From assembly GCF_000471905.2 (NCBI RefSeq), contig NW_006495906.1:1451751-1515750 (forward strand): DNA of 64,000 bases. The letters are read 5' to 3'. Position numbers and translations under genes: made by a program. Below, one piece after another: positions 34,057 through 46,222 of the stretch. Below the pieces are notes generated by a model. The model was not told where the DNA came from. It ran no database searches and saw only the letters and a list, made by a program, of their open reading frames with translations. Source of the DNA: Amborella trichopoda (lineage: Eukaryota; Streptophyta; Magnoliopsida; Amborellales; Amborellaceae). Numbering within the stretch: position 1 is the stretch's first letter; each line of letters starts with the position of its first letter.

Positions 34057-36750
34057 TAGGTCCTGCACACATTATGCATATGCATCCCACTGCTTAAGGC
34101 AACGCCATTGTTTCACCAACCCAAGCGCATGGGAGACGACTCCTTCGTCCTCCCACTCTGCCCACACGAGTGCACCCTGTAAGGAGCAGGCTTCCACCTA
34201 TTCTCTTACAGACACATGATTGCAGTTCTTGACCTCCTAAGGCCAGACCACTTGCTCGAGCTCGGGTTGACCCCAAGGTCACCCGTGATCCTTCTTTAAT
34301 GGCCGCACACACGTCACCGTCACAGACAGCCCCTCGCTCTCGACTCAGGCATCCTCATGAGTCAACCCTTCTTCTGCCTGCCCCTCCTATTTTGGGCAAG
34401 CACCTCCAGCCCTGGTACTCGAAGACCTTCCCCAAGATTACCATCTTGATCCAGCCCTATCATTTTGGTCATGTTTCTGGAGCCTATAAGAGAGCTCGAG
34501 GCAAAGACCTGATGGGAAATCAAGTCCTTCATCCTCCTCGACGCAGGATGACCCCAGTTCTTGACCCACACCCGTTGCTTCATCTAATGGAAACATCTCT
34601 TTCCTATGTAAGAAGAGCCGACCAGTTGCAGACTCGATCGCAGTTCTGACATGAGGTCCATCAAAACCTCAAAGCTAAACGTGATAGGGGCCAGCAAATT
34701 TTGACTCAAGAAACAACCGAGACGGTCGGGGCAACTAGCTCTGACGACCCCCTTCGTCTGAATCCCTTCTACCCTATTCAGATGACAAAGCCTGAAGAAG
34801 AAGTCCATGAACCCTTCACTGTGGTTAGTGTCATAGAAGATGACCCAGCCACTCAGCAGCCACGGTCCCAAGACCATCGAGAATCGATCCTCATGCGATC
34901 GGCATACAAGACTCGAGTCCAGTAGGGGCATGCTAACCCCTTGTTGACTGATCTACCACGTGCGACTCGTCAAACCCGAAAGCCCTCAACTGCAACTAAG
35001 GCTGACCTCCCAAGAGAAACGATCAGCATAATGGTTGTAAATGAATCTGGAGACTCTCAGGAAGTGCTTATGAATAGGTTCGAAGACATGGTACACGCAA
35101 TGATGGAGAAGATTGATCGTATAGATGTCTCGTGACACTCGGCTAACCAGGAGGTGATCTCCCATCATTCAGATGATGCACCTCCAAGATAGCCTCCTCC
35201 TCCTGCCTCACAGGACAATTTCGTCCCTCACCCTGTCTCACAGGCAGACATTGACGCTATGGTAACCCATAGCTTAAAGAACCAGCAGATCCCGGGTATA
35301 CAGGGAGCAACGCTTTACCAAAATTTGAATCCCTCTTACATTGATCAGGTGTCATTTGCCTCAAACTTTAAAAAAGGGAAGTTTCCTGTGTTCAATGGAA
35401 CCACATCCCCGCATCAAAATATTGCCCACTTTCAAGCAGCATGTTGAGAGACAATGGCTGACGGGAGACTCCTTCTCCGTTAGTTTGTTGAAACCTTTGA
35501 TAGCCCGGCTTTTTAGTGGTATGCTCGGCTTCCTCCAAACTCAATGCATACTTGGCAGAAAATGGAGAAATTATTCCACCAATGCTTCTACGAGGTCGAG
35601 AGAGAGGTCCAAACCATCGAGCTTATCATCTTGACCCAAGATCCCGATGAGCCTGTGGACTAATTCATATCAAGGTGGTGAGATTTGGCCGCTTTCCATC
35701 CCAATCCCATGCCTAAGAAGGAAGCAGTTCATACCTGTTACATGCGACCTGAAATTGCTCTACATGTTGAGCCCTAAAATCCAACCGTCATGTCAGAGCT
35801 GATCTCCAAGTCGATCCACATAGAAATCCTGTCACGCCACCACTACGGGTCATGACAACAGTCTCCAAGCTCAAGAAACAATCTGGGCAATGGTAGCTCT
35901 CGGACCAATACCCGAGGCAACCAACAAAAAGGAGTGATCAATGCAGTCGTCACCGTAAGCGACCCGAAGAAGGCTCCCTCTCAGACTTTAGACCTCTCCA
36001 AACGGGTAAGCATAATAAAAACAGTTCCTCAGGCAAGCAAGCAACAACAGTCGTACAACTGAGTACCCCCACCTATGAACCTCAATTGAGATGATTATTG
36101 GACCAGGCATAAGAAGAAATTCTACCCCTTTAAAAAGGAATGGGTCCTTGCACTACTCCGATTATTACTAGAACAAAACATGATTGAACTCCCAGAGACC
36201 AAATTCCCTGACCAGGCCGGACTCGATACCCACGCGAATCACTGTGCTTATCATTAGAGGATAAACCACCCCAAAAAGGACTGCTACACATTAAAAGACA
36301 TTATCGAAGCCCTAATCCAGAAGGGTCAGATAAAACTTGAAGAGCTAAAGGAGGCATTCGGGGCAGCAGGAGTCTCTCACGCAGTGACAATCCAAGAGGA
36401 AGACAAAGATCATGATCTCCTTCGCGCCTTGTTCGTTATGATGCTTCAAGAAGGCCTCATCACACCAAAACACGCAAGGCAGCCTCGACGCCTTACTCAG
36501 GGAACTGCAAAGCATTGGTGCCCGTACCATCAGATATGGGGCCATAACCTGAGCGAATGCTCAAGTTTCCAAGATATAATCGTGAATAAAATGCAGGGAT
36601 GCCAAGAGTCTTACAACGTTCCAGAAAGAGATCCCCAAACCACTGCTCCACTGGTACGAGAGGACCTCCTAACACAAGTCCAGGGAAAATCTGAGTCAGA
36701 TCCTGCTGAACCCTCAACTTTCCAACCATGGATTGGCCATCATGGGTAGA
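34057..36750 (+). pseudogene. gag: Element 2: broken gag, main part
   Basis: This continues gag beyond the element 4 insertion, colinear with 5770-8551. The core opens SYIDQVSFASNFKKGKFPVF with NGTTSPHQNIAHFQAAC (about 35334-35446). Next come HTWQKMEKLFHQCFYEVERE in the next frame (about 35550-35610) and the conserved spacing to MSELISKSIHIE. A zinc-binding-like segment near 36240-36290 has become HCAYH-RINHPKKDCY, and a second reads WCPYHQIWGHNLSEC (about 36510-36560). Stops occur near 35447, 35490, 35660 and 36060, with frameshifts between blocks. Gag would assemble the particle and package RNA, but no functional protein can come from this copy. Confidence 0.8.
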
Positions 36751-37657
36751 GCAGACTCAAGTCCTAAAGGCGAGAAGCAGTTCATCAAGCTAGGGTAGTC
36801 CATAAACCTAGCGAGACAGATCTACCACTGCCAATAAAAACCAGAAAGCGGCGGACACCAAGGGCTGCTTACCGGAGAAATAAGACAACTCAACCGCTTG
36901 TTGAGCAGGAATTTCTCTGGCCCCTTCCCCCATTGCCAACTTTACTGGACTTTATCCGTCCTTCCTTCCTCATGTCATCAAGTGGATGTCCCCGAGCCAT
37001 CTTCCTTTCAAAATACGTCCAATGCGACTGACAACATTAAAAGCACTTCCCAACGGTCTAAGCAGGGGAAATACCTAAAAGACTCACTGCACATGTTCAA
37101 CTCTGGTGATGACGTAAAAAGCTGCCCATCGGTCCGATGAGGGGAACGACTTTAAAAGTCCCTCATTAACTGACCCTTCTCCTTCTTCTTCTTCTTCTTC
37201 TCATCCTTCTTCTTTTATGTCTCCTGCAGGTACAACCTTGAAATATCCTGACTTCGAGGCTCTCGACAGAGAACTTGAAGGAACCAATATAAGCAGGACA
37301 CATCGGAGGCAATTGAAGAAGACGTTAACCTAGGCAGCTAGATTCTTAACAGTTGCTGACATCTTAGAGGCTCGAGCTAAGTCAGAGCCATCTTCTTCCA
37401 CTAAGAAGCACAAGAGGTCAAAACCAAAGAAACCCCAGTGGCCTCCTACGCTCGACTTGGAGCAGAGGCTGAGAGAATCAAGAGGGCACAATTTTTATTC
37501 TCCGAAATTCTGTCACATGGTGCAAATATCACAAGCATCACCCAGCACATGACAAACACTGCAGACACCCATGCAAAGATCGTGAAATTCATATGAGGGT
37601 GCCTTTGGCCCCACAATTGCTAAATCTCAACCTCCTTGTAACTTTCAAATTGAATCC
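36751..37657 (+). other. Element 2: gag-pol linker with protease deleted
   Basis: Up to ~37560 the sequence is colinear with 8552-9350 of element 1, including the TTGAAG and SRAKS/EARAKS-like segments and a CTT microsatellite at 37181-37215. It then passes straight into sequence upstream of RT. The block that encodes protease in element 1 (about 9540-10900) has no counterpart. Confidence 0.6.
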
Positions 37658-39400
37658 TTGCAGCCTGATATGCTTTCCATGATTGAGGTTGACCCTTTTG
37701 TCCCTCGGTTCGAGAAAGGTGCAGAGATCATGACCTACCCTAAAGCCCTCTTGGAAGCAGAGATGTCAGGATCATGGGTCTATGCACTTGAGGTTAATGA
37801 AAATACCTCTGAACCCAATGATGAGGAGTTGCAGGAGGCCCCAGGAGAATGGGAAGAAGGCGATCAAGCCACAACCGATGAGCTCGAGGAGATAAATCTA
37901 AGGGATGAAGCTGACCCCATACCCACTTTCATCTCTACAAATATGTCGTCAAAAGAGAAAGAGAACTTTACTGCCTTCTTATAAGCAAACCGAGATGTCT
38001 TTGCCTGGCATTACCATGAGATGCCTGGCTTGGATCCTCAAGCTACGGTTCATCGTCTCGGCATCGATACCTTTGTCAAGCCCGTCAAGCAGAAATCAAG
38101 GAGGTTCAGACTTGACCTTGAAATGTAGATAGATGCTGAGGTAACTAAACTCAGGCAAGCTGACTTCATTCGTGAAGTCAAGTACCCAAAATGGCGAGCA
38201 AATGTTGTTCTAGTCAAGAAGAAGAATTGTCAAATTAGGGTCTACATCGATTTTCGCGACCTGAATACCACCTGTCCCAAGGATGACTTCCTATTATCGT
38301 TCACGGAGATGCTCATTGATTCTACAGCTCACTGCCAAATCTTCTCCTTTATGGTTGGATACTCCGAGTATAATCAAATACATATGGCACCAGAAGATGA
38401 GGAAGCCACCACATTCTTGACTTCAAAAGGGGTCTTCTGCTACACAATGATGCCTTTTGGATTAAAAAACGATGGCGCCACATATCATAGAGCAATGATG
38501 ACCATCTTCAAAGACATGATTCACAAAGAGGTGGAATGTTATGTAGATGACTTGGTGGTAAAATCCGAATGGAAAGGTGCTCACATGAGAGACATTGAAA
38601 AGGTGTTCGAGAGATTATGCCTGCATCAACTCAAAATGAACCCACTGAAGTGCTCTTTTGGCGTGCATTCAGGAAAGTTCTTGGGGTTCATTGTTAGACA
38701 TCGAGGATTGGAAGTTGAGCAAGTCAAGATCAAGGCGATCCAGGAAATGCCGCCACCAACTACATTGGAAGAACTACGATCTCTCTAAGGACAGGTGGCT
38801 TATATCCGCAAGTTCATCTCGAACCTCTCAAGTCACTGTAAACCCTTTACGCACCTATTAAAGAAAGATACCCCATTCATCTGGGATGAAGCATGTCAGG
38901 CAGCCCTCGATGACATCAAGCATTATTTACTCAATCCTCAAATGCTCTCAACACTAGTGTTAGGAACACCCCTCATCCTGTATGTGACCGCTCTCAACGA
39001 GTTGCTCGGGGCATTGTTGGCGCAGAACAATGATAAAGGGAAAGAAACCGCACTGTAGTATCTCAAGCGTAGGATGCAAGGGGCCGAGAAGAATTATCCC
39101 CCTATCAAGAAGATGTGCCTAGCCCTAATCTTTGCAGTACAAAAGCTCTACAACTACTTAGTCGGCCATGAAATAACACTTATATCAAAAGCAGATCCAG
39201 TAAAGTTTCTCATGATACGGCCATGCCTGTCAAGACGTCTTGCTAAGTGGGGATTATTGCTGATGGAATTTGACATCACATATGTCCCACAAAAGGCTAT
39301 CAAGGGCTAAGCTTTGGCTGATTTTCTCACAACACACCCCGTACTAGAGGAATCTCCGTTATCAAGTGACCTCCCTAATGAAGAAGAATTATGTCCCGAA
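37658..39400 (+). pseudogene. pol: Element 2: reverse transcriptase and RNase H, catalytically damaged
   Basis: RT copies element RNA into DNA, and RNase H removes the RNA. The whole stretch is one frame broken only by stops (37982, 38126, 38786, 39056, 39308). RT blocks: KLRQADFIREVKYPKWRANV, VYIDFRDLNTTCPKDDF, then motif A, which reads FSFMVGYSEYNQI where the family has FSFMDGYSGYNQI, so the first catalytic Asp is Val. CYTMMPFGLKNDGATY and the YVDD box (about 38550) are intact, followed by FLGFIV. RNase H follows with LYVTALNELLGALLAQ, NYPPIKKMCLALIFAVQKL and RRLAKWGLLLMEFDI. The domain order and this RNase H pattern are those of Tat elements. The active-site loss and the stops make it inactive. 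Confidence 0.9.
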
Positions 39401-39995
39401 CTTGGTCATGCATGGGAGATGTATTTTGACATGGCCTTCCAATCTGATCGAGGAGACGGTGGAGTGGTATTCCTGACTCTAAAAGTAGGAGTATTGCCTC
39501 TTTCATTCTCTCTCACCAAAGCCAGTTCCCATAACGAGACAGAATATCAAGCCCTTATAATTTGATTGGAGATAGCCTTTGATCTAGATTTGGAGCAGCT
39601 TAAGATCTATGACGACTTTGAGTTGGTCATTCGCCAGCTTAAAGGGATCTATGACATAAGAAAAGACATTCTCAAGCCTTATCATGATATTACAAATTGT
39701 ATATTGCTCAGTTTGAGGATGTATCCTTGAGTCACATCCCCATAAGGCTAAACTCGCAGGCCGATGCACTCACACGGGGCTACAATTCAATTGTCTTCAC
39801 CATGGCCCACGCCTGTCTGGGTGGCAGAGTGGAGGCATATTGAACTAAGAACTGAGGTAGACATGGATGATGAGAGAAATCTCTTGCTAGAGTGCCCTCC
39901 TTATCCATTCGGAGCACTTTTATCAACTAAAGAAATTATCAAGACTAAACACGAAATGGCACGGAGTCAGGGAGCTAAGGTTCAAAGCAAATAAC
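39401..39995 (+). pseudogene. Element 2: second, archaeal-type RNase H (Tat hallmark)
   Basis: MYFDMAFQSDRGDGGVVFL at about 39420-39475 corresponds to the usual YFDGA...G.GAGVV block and keeps the first acidic residue. SSHNETEYQALI keeps the conserved Glu. LEIAFDLDLEQLKIYDD and FELVIRQLKG then carry the next acidic positions. A frameshift near 39700 moves LSHIPIRLNSQADALTRG into another frame, and a shift back follows near 39810. Stops are at 39563 and 39992. A second RNase H before integrase is characteristic of the Tat clade, where the first RNase H is thought to have become a connection domain. Confidence 0.8.
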
Positions 39996-40224
39996 CGGAA
40001 TTCTGCGACCCAATATGCGTGGAAATCGCGCATGTAGAAGATTGGAGAGAGCCCATCACTAATTTTCTAAGACATGGTAGACTCTCAGAGGATCGTGCCA
40101 AGTGCAATAGTGTACATCGAATGTCTACCAAGTATACCCTTCTTGAAGGAGATGATCTCTTCGGATGATCATTTGACGGTATTCTTCTTAGATGTGTGGA
40201 TGCACAAGAAGCAAATAAGGTCCT

Positions 40225-41308
40225 AAAATAAGTACACTCAGGCATATGTGGATTGCATCAGTCTGACTCTAACTCTATGAATGACTACATAGAGGTATTA
40301 TTGGCCTTCAATGATTGCTAACTCCTTAAACTATGCTAAGAAGTGTCATGTGTGCCAAATACACTCGAGCCTTATTCATCAGCCTCTAGAGCCCTTACAC
40401 CCTACACTGGTATCATGGCCCTTCTCACAATGGGGTATGGACATTGTAGGGACTATTGACCCTCCTTCTGTAATGGGTCATGTCTTTATTCTAGCCGCAA
40501 CAGATTACTTCTCCAAGTGGGCTGAAGTGTTCCTCCTTAAGCAAGTTCCAGCGAGCACAATGGCTAATTTCTTGCGACATCACATCATATATCGGTTCAG
40601 AGTGCCAGATCGGTTCTGAGTGCCAGACCAGATCCTATCTGACAACAGTCCTTAGTTCAGAAGTCATCACATCGATTGCTTGGTTAACCAGTTCTGTTTC
40701 GAGTGGAAGTGCTCAACTATGTACCACCCTCGAGCCAACGGATTGGCCGAGGCTTTCAATAAGACCCTGTGCAACATTTTAAGGAACTCGATATCAAAGA
40801 CAAAGAAAAATTGGCATGAGAAGCTTCCTGAAGCTTTGTGGGCCTATCACACTACCATGCCAAATGCCACTGATTCCACTCCTTATTCCCTAGTCTATGG
40901 GGGTGAAGCAGTTTTACCCCTTGAAATTCAATTCCCTTCACTGCGTGTCGCTATACATCAAGAACTAACCGAAGATGAGAGAGTCAAACTCCGATATCAA
41001 GAATTGGATGCACTTGATGAAAAGAGGTTGGAAGCTCAGCAGAACCTCGAACTCAACCAGGGGAGAATGAAGAGGGCCTTTGACAAGTCAATGAAAGTAC
41101 TCTCATTCATCCATAGGGATCTAGTTCTAACCGTCAAAAGTCCAATTGCTATGCATGGGCGGCACAAATGTAAGTTTGAACCAAGCGGTAAGGTCCCTTT
41201 ATAGACAAGAAAGTCTCACAAAATGGGGCTTATATACTGGCACATCCTGATGGAGAGGAGGCAATGCCCCCTATCAATGGGCGCTACGTAAAGAAATACT
41301 ACCCATGA
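40225..41308 (+). pseudogene. Element 2: integrase and pol C-terminus
   Basis: Integrase joins element DNA to the genome. The zinc-binding HHCC region is split: VHSGICGLHQ at about 40230-40260, then CHVCQIHSSL near 40345. The catalytic core has WPFSQWGMDIVG (first Asp), ILSDNSP with a stop in place of Gln (second Asp, about 40640), and YHPRANGLAEAFNKTL (Glu, about 40720). A short duplication of AGAGTGCCAGA around 40598-40625 adds a stop. WAYHTTMPNATDSTPYSLVY and GGEAVLPLEI follow, then a charged tail. After frameshifts near 41200 the product would end in NGRYVKKYYP before the stop at 41306, the usual Tat pol terminus. Confidence 0.85.
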
Positions 41309-42116
41309 TGCAGACTCAATGTGCAACAGTAAAAGAGTTAAAAAAAATAGACAAGCAAGACAGTTCAAACAAGGTTTAACTCTTTTATTGCATAAGGAGT
41401 TACAAGCCAAAAAGCCATTATTAGGGAGGTTACAAATCCATCATGCAGTCTCGCCACTCGCAAAAGAAAATAGCGGTCATAGAATGTCGCTCTTGCATCT
41501 GAGGAAAAGGAGACAGTTGATCCCATGCGTTGCTCTTGCGTTCGAGGAAAAGAAGACAGTTGATCCCCAGCATTGCACTTGCATCTGAGCAGAGGACGAT
41601 TACAGGCCAAAGATTGCTCTCACATCAAAAGCATTGCTCTTGCATCCGAGGAGAAGATGGCTACAGGCCAAAGGTGTCTCTCACCATCAGCAACGTTGCT
41701 CTTGCATCTAAGGGAGAGAGGATGGTTACAGGCCAAAAATGACCTTCACAATAGGAAAAGGTGGAAGCGCTTTGATGGATACACCAGATATACAGGGATA
41801 TACCAAATATATAAAGTGGACTTCTCTAGCTAGGAACTGGCCTATGATGGAGAGCACATCCTACTCACATTGAGGGCCCTTCCACATAACAACACGGAGT
41901 TCACAATTATGTTGAAAGACTTGGCTTCCAATAGGCGTCGCAAGCCATGCCTCACCATTGGTTACCGCCCTTTGTTGACCCCAGTCATCGCCGTGCACGA
42001 TCACAGCAGAACACGATTCACCATCATTCATCAAAGGATCGAGCAAGCAAAATCCGTGCACTACTAAAGCCAGACGCATCATGTTGATAGCCACGTGCGA
42101 CTAAGGCACTGACTAG
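41309..42116. repeat. Element 2: start of the 3' region with ~60-bp degenerate repeats
   Basis: Four to five imperfect units between about 41480 and 41760 share TTGCTCTTGCATC, then GAGGAGAAGA, then ACAGGCCAAA. The antisense ORF of element 1 has no recognisable counterpart here. No gene seen in 41760-42116. Confidence 0.55.
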
Positions 42117-42333
42117 CGCCGCGCTTGACTAGCGTCAGCTGTGTTTCTAAGGCTTAGCGTCGGCTATGTATCCTAAGGCTAGCACTGGCTGTGTTTTTAA
42201 GACCCAGCACCGGCTCCGTATCTTAAGGCTAGCGTCGGCTGTGTTTTTGAGGCACACCGTCGGCTGTGTTTCTAAGGCACAACGCCTGCTACGTATCCTA
42301 AGGTTAACGTCAGCTGTGTTTTCAAGGCCCCTC
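42117..42333 (+). repeat. 26-bp minisatellite, first block (element 2 3' region)
   Basis: About eight units containing TAGCGTCGGCTGTGTTT and a CTAAGG segment. A close relative recurs at 43228-43500. Confidence 0.8.
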
Positions 42334-43022
42334 TCCACGGTGACTGTTCACCTCCCAGTGACCCTTCATTCCCCCATGCTACTTCGGCTCCCATGACCCT
42401 TCGATTGCCTAAGACTCTTTGTCTCCCTGGTGATTGCGCACCTTCCCAAGATTCCTTGTCTTCCTACAAAGGATCGAATTCCCAACACTACCCTTCATAT
42501 CTCAGCTACTAATAACCTCCCAGTGACCCTCCGTTTACCTCGCGACCTCTCGGTTTCCTACCAAAAAACTTCCCCTCTCCTATCAAAAACCGACTGAGAA
42601 ACCTCGCCCCTTCCTGAACCCTGCCGGACGACCACCAGAAATCAGCGGAAGTCCCCATGAAGCCCTCTACTACAACTTCTGCCCATTTTCTCCTTCTGCG
42701 GAACCCCAAAAAACATGGCAGGAGTCTCTGAAGCTCCTCGGCAAACTCCCTGTTTTCCTCACTACCCTAAATGGAAAACTGCTTCCTTACTTCAAACCCT
42801 GGTACGAAAAACCCATGTGCACCCTGTGTTCCTCGTTCGGTATTCTCTATTTTAGCCTGAGTTATCTCCTTCTCCCCTGCAAATTCCTGCAAACTTCACG
42901 AAAGACCCTCCGTGCTCCCCAAAAATTCGCACTGGAGTCTCTTCACTCTCTCTCACTGATTAAAACAACTTGCCTTAGTCATTTTACGCTTAGGTGAAAA
43001 ATAGGAAAAATGAGGTTTACCG
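42334..43022 (-). other. Element 2: possible remnant of an antisense transcription unit
   Basis: On the minus strand this lies downstream of a TATA box. It has one open frame of 66 codons (42709-42509, rich in Arg, Gly and Phe) with no recognised domain. It occupies the place where element 1 has the 5' part of its antisense ORF. I do not recognise a protein. Confidence 0.35.
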
Positions 43023-43032
43023 CCTTTATATA
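43023..43032 (-). promoter_or_regulatory. Antisense TATA box in element 2
   Basis: The minus strand reads GCCTATATAAAGGCGG across this position, a strong plant TATA consensus. It sits upstream of the antisense ORF position, inferred by comparison with element 1. Confidence 0.5.
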
Positions 43033-43227
43033 GGCAGAGCTTCCCTGATGTGCCCCTCGCAAACCAGGAATGCCAGCCAAGTCCTTGAAGGCCAAATGAC
43101 AATGGACCGGACCGGGTCGGCCTCAAACCCAAGACCCAAATATAGTTTATCGCTGCTTATGAAATCCCATGCGTTAGAAGCCCATATCGGGTCGGGCTCG
43201 AGCCAGAGTCCCGAACACAGGTCATTG

Positions 43228-43500
43228 CCGGCTGTGTAATCTCAACCCAACGTCGGCTGTGTTCTCAATGACCCAACGCCGGCTACGTTCTCAATGACTC
43301 AGCGTTGGCTATGTTCTCAGTGACCCAGCGCCTGCTGTGTTCTCAACGACCCAGCGTCGTGTTCTCAATGGCCCAGCGCCGGCTGTGTTCTCGACGACCC
43401 AGTGCTAACTGTGTTTTCAACAGCCCAGCGTCGACTTCGTTTTCAAAGCATAGCACTGGCTATGTTCTTCAAAACTTAGCGCCAATTGTGTTCTCAAGTT
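43228..43500 (+). repeat. 26-bp minisatellite, second block (element 2 3' region)
   Basis: About ten units built on ACCCAGCGCCGGCTGTGTTC followed by TCAATG, with decay to the right. Confidence 0.85.
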
Positions 43501-44109
43501 TATTGCCACGTGTGTTGCCACTGCGCACGCTAGCATTGCGTGTGTTGCCTCTGTCAGTGCTAAAACGTCGTACGTGTCCATGCTTCTATTTCTCAAGCCT
43601 ACTGTGGTGTATGTTACATTCCTCAAGCTAGCGCCATGCATGTTCTAGAGTCGTGCGTGCTAGAACCTGTCCTGCCACTATCCCTAACGAAGTTGCACAT
43701 CGCGACTCATGTTTCCCAATTGAGTTGCATCCAAGTCGTTCCATCTAGGCCACGAGTGGTCATCCCCAATGGAGTCAGGAGCAGGCTATTGATCCTCATC
43801 CCTAGTAGGAACTACACCCGTATTGTAGCCCATTGATCCCCAGCAGAGTTAAGATCATGCTTACCCCTTTAATCCCCTGTGGCTCAGTCTCGCACCAAGT
43901 TGTGTTATCCTCAGGAGTCGAGTTACCTTCAATGAGCTTATTCCCCATGGAATCCCATCTTTCATCTTAGGGAGCCATATTTGTCCCCTAAATGCCCAGT
44001 GAAGTCTGCTTCCCATCTAAAACCCCTATTATCATGTCATCCCCAAGGAGTCAAATAACTATGCACAGACCTGTTCCCCGTGGAGCTCCACATACATGGC
44101 GACCCACAC
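43501..44109. other. Element 2: 3' region, no gene seen
   Basis: Non-coding. From about 43740 to 44090 there are loosely repeated phrases of the CCCCAATGGAGTC type, about 50-60 bp apart, that also occur at 16260-16680 in element 1. Confidence 0.45.
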
Positions 44110-44960
44110 AATGGTTTGTACTGTATGACTTTAAACTGCATAGCCTTAGTCTTGTTGCACGACCCTAAACTCCATGGTCCAAACTATATGACCTTAAACT
44201 ATAACGGAGGTCTAGTTGCATGACCTTAAAACTGCATGGTCCAAGCTGCATAACTTTAAGCTGCATGACTTTAAACTGCATCACCACAGTCTAAGCTATA
44301 TGACCTTAAACCATAGTGCACGTCTTAGCCGCATGACGTTTAAAGGCTTAGCACCATGGTCCAAACAATATGACCTTAAACTGTAGCGAATTGGATGACC
44401 CAAAACTGCATGGTCTTAATTTCATGACTCTAAACTACATAACCACGATTCAAGCAATATAACCCTAAACTGTAGTGCACATCCTGGTAGCATGACAACA
44501 AACTGCTTTGCACAGGTCCTGGAGGCATGACCTTAAATATGCCCTCACACATGCGCACACACCCTTTATGTGCATTTTCATGCACGTCATCGCTAACCGA
44601 ACCCATTTGTGTGAGCACACACCACTTTCATAATTCCCCAGTGCATCCTTTCATTACCCTTCATCATTCCCTAGTGAGTCTCACCCATGCTCACAAAACG
44701 GTGAGCCATCCCGCCATCCATACTCTACATCAGCTAGTGGGTCACCACTTTTCACCCACTATTCAGACATCATCCATCTTGCATAGGTAGCCTCGTGCCA
44801 TCTCCCCAAAAGTGAGTCACACCACCACCAGACTTACTCCAAGGACTCCACAGACTACCATTCACCACCACCATGGTCCAGGTATATGACCTTAAATTGT
44901 AGTCCACGTCTTGGCCGCATGACGTTAAAAGGCTTCACACAAGTCCCGAAGGCATGACCC
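44110..44960 (+). repeat. ~33-bp monomer array (element 2 3' region)
   Basis: GCATGACCTTAAACTG-type monomers as in element 1 at 15630-17010, more degraded. A 102-bp-type unit near 44540-44650 is embedded. Confidence 0.7.
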
Positions 44961-44975
44961 TAAACACGCATTAAC

Positions 44976-45002
44976 AATAATAATAATAATAATAATAATA
45001 AC

Positions 45003-45046
<44 letters not shown>
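44976..45046. repeat. (AAT)n microsatellite
   Basis: About 70 bp of AAT repeated, with a single AAC interruption at 45000-45003. It is absent from the matching place in element 1 (near 17620), so it arose after the two lineages split. Confidence 0.95.
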
Positions 45047-45048
<2 letters not shown>

Positions 45049-46222
45049 GCAGACAGTGTGTATACCTAAACAAGGGAACGCCATGAGTAAAAATGACGAA
45101 CGGGCATGGTCACGAAACCATGAGCAAAAGAGTTCTGTGAAAATAAAAACCTGGGCACGGTGAAAACCCCAACAGGGCACCGTGAGTAAAAATGAAAAAA
45201 TAAGGGTGGACATGGCCGAAAGGTCATGGGTAAAAGAGCCCCAAATAAAAGGAAGTTGGTGAAAACCGTCTCTATGGCTCCACTTCCCAAGTCCAAGTGA
45301 AAATTCGCAAAGGACGCTTGGACCAATAAGTAGGTTGATGCAGCACATGCCTCTGTCGGCGGCTTCAACCCACATTCTAAAGAGAAAATCCCTGGTGTCA
45401 CAATACCAGGACCCCAAAAAAATGAGCTTCAAGGAAAAGATTCTGACAGCTTGAGTCCATTCGCAAAAAGGACACAAAGGACAGAAAACTCGTCAAGAAG
45501 GCAAGACCAATCTCGTGAAGAATAGCACTATTCTCACAAGGTCACTAACACATTTCAAAGATGTTGAAGACGCCCCAAGAAAAGCTAAGCCAGTCAAGAC
45601 CTTGGACCTGTTATGTAGCAATCAGGATTGAATCCTAAAAGGGTCGCCTCAGACAAAGAAGGGAGGTATCTTGATTGTTGAAACTGCTAGTAGTGGGACG
45701 GTGTTATACCCAAAGCCGATCACCTCGATAAACTGAGGTACCCTGCCCACCAAGGAATATCTGGTGCACAACGCACACAGACACCAACAAAAGGCCCTTC
45801 AGTAAACCATCCAAAACAAGTAAAAACAAAATCCTCGAAACATGGATCAACACCAGAGGATACAAAAACCCAAACTAACTGGGAAAACTTCCCCTCAGCA
45901 TGGCACTCGAATGCCAGATGGGTCTGATTTTGACCAATAAGGTCCGTACAAAATCATCAAATTCAGAATCACAAATAGTCCACGCGAGGGTGAGGACTTT
46001 GATAGGATCCCTCAAAACAGTCTCTTCTCCCCTTAAAGTCTCCACGAATGGACCTGTACATTGCATCCAAACGTCTGAGAATCATAGTTACAGCATTGCG
46101 TGAATCTCCTCGGCTTTCACCTGGTCCTGCGGCTAGGAAGGAAAAAGTACTAAAGTCGAAGGAATTTTTTCGAATGTTGTCGTTCTCGCTTCTCTAGAAG
46201 CACAACATTCGGCAGGGCAAGC
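45047..46222 (+). other. Element 2: 3' untranslated end and polypurine tract
   Basis: Colinear with 17640-18532 of element 1. It ends in ATTCGGCAGGGCAAGC before the LTR start TGTTTGAAAC. No gene. Confidence 0.65.

Noticed and set aside
39700..39830. Possible intron in the second RNase H of element 2
   Set aside because: The frame changes are single-base slips with conserved residues continuing across them, not splice-bounded insertions.
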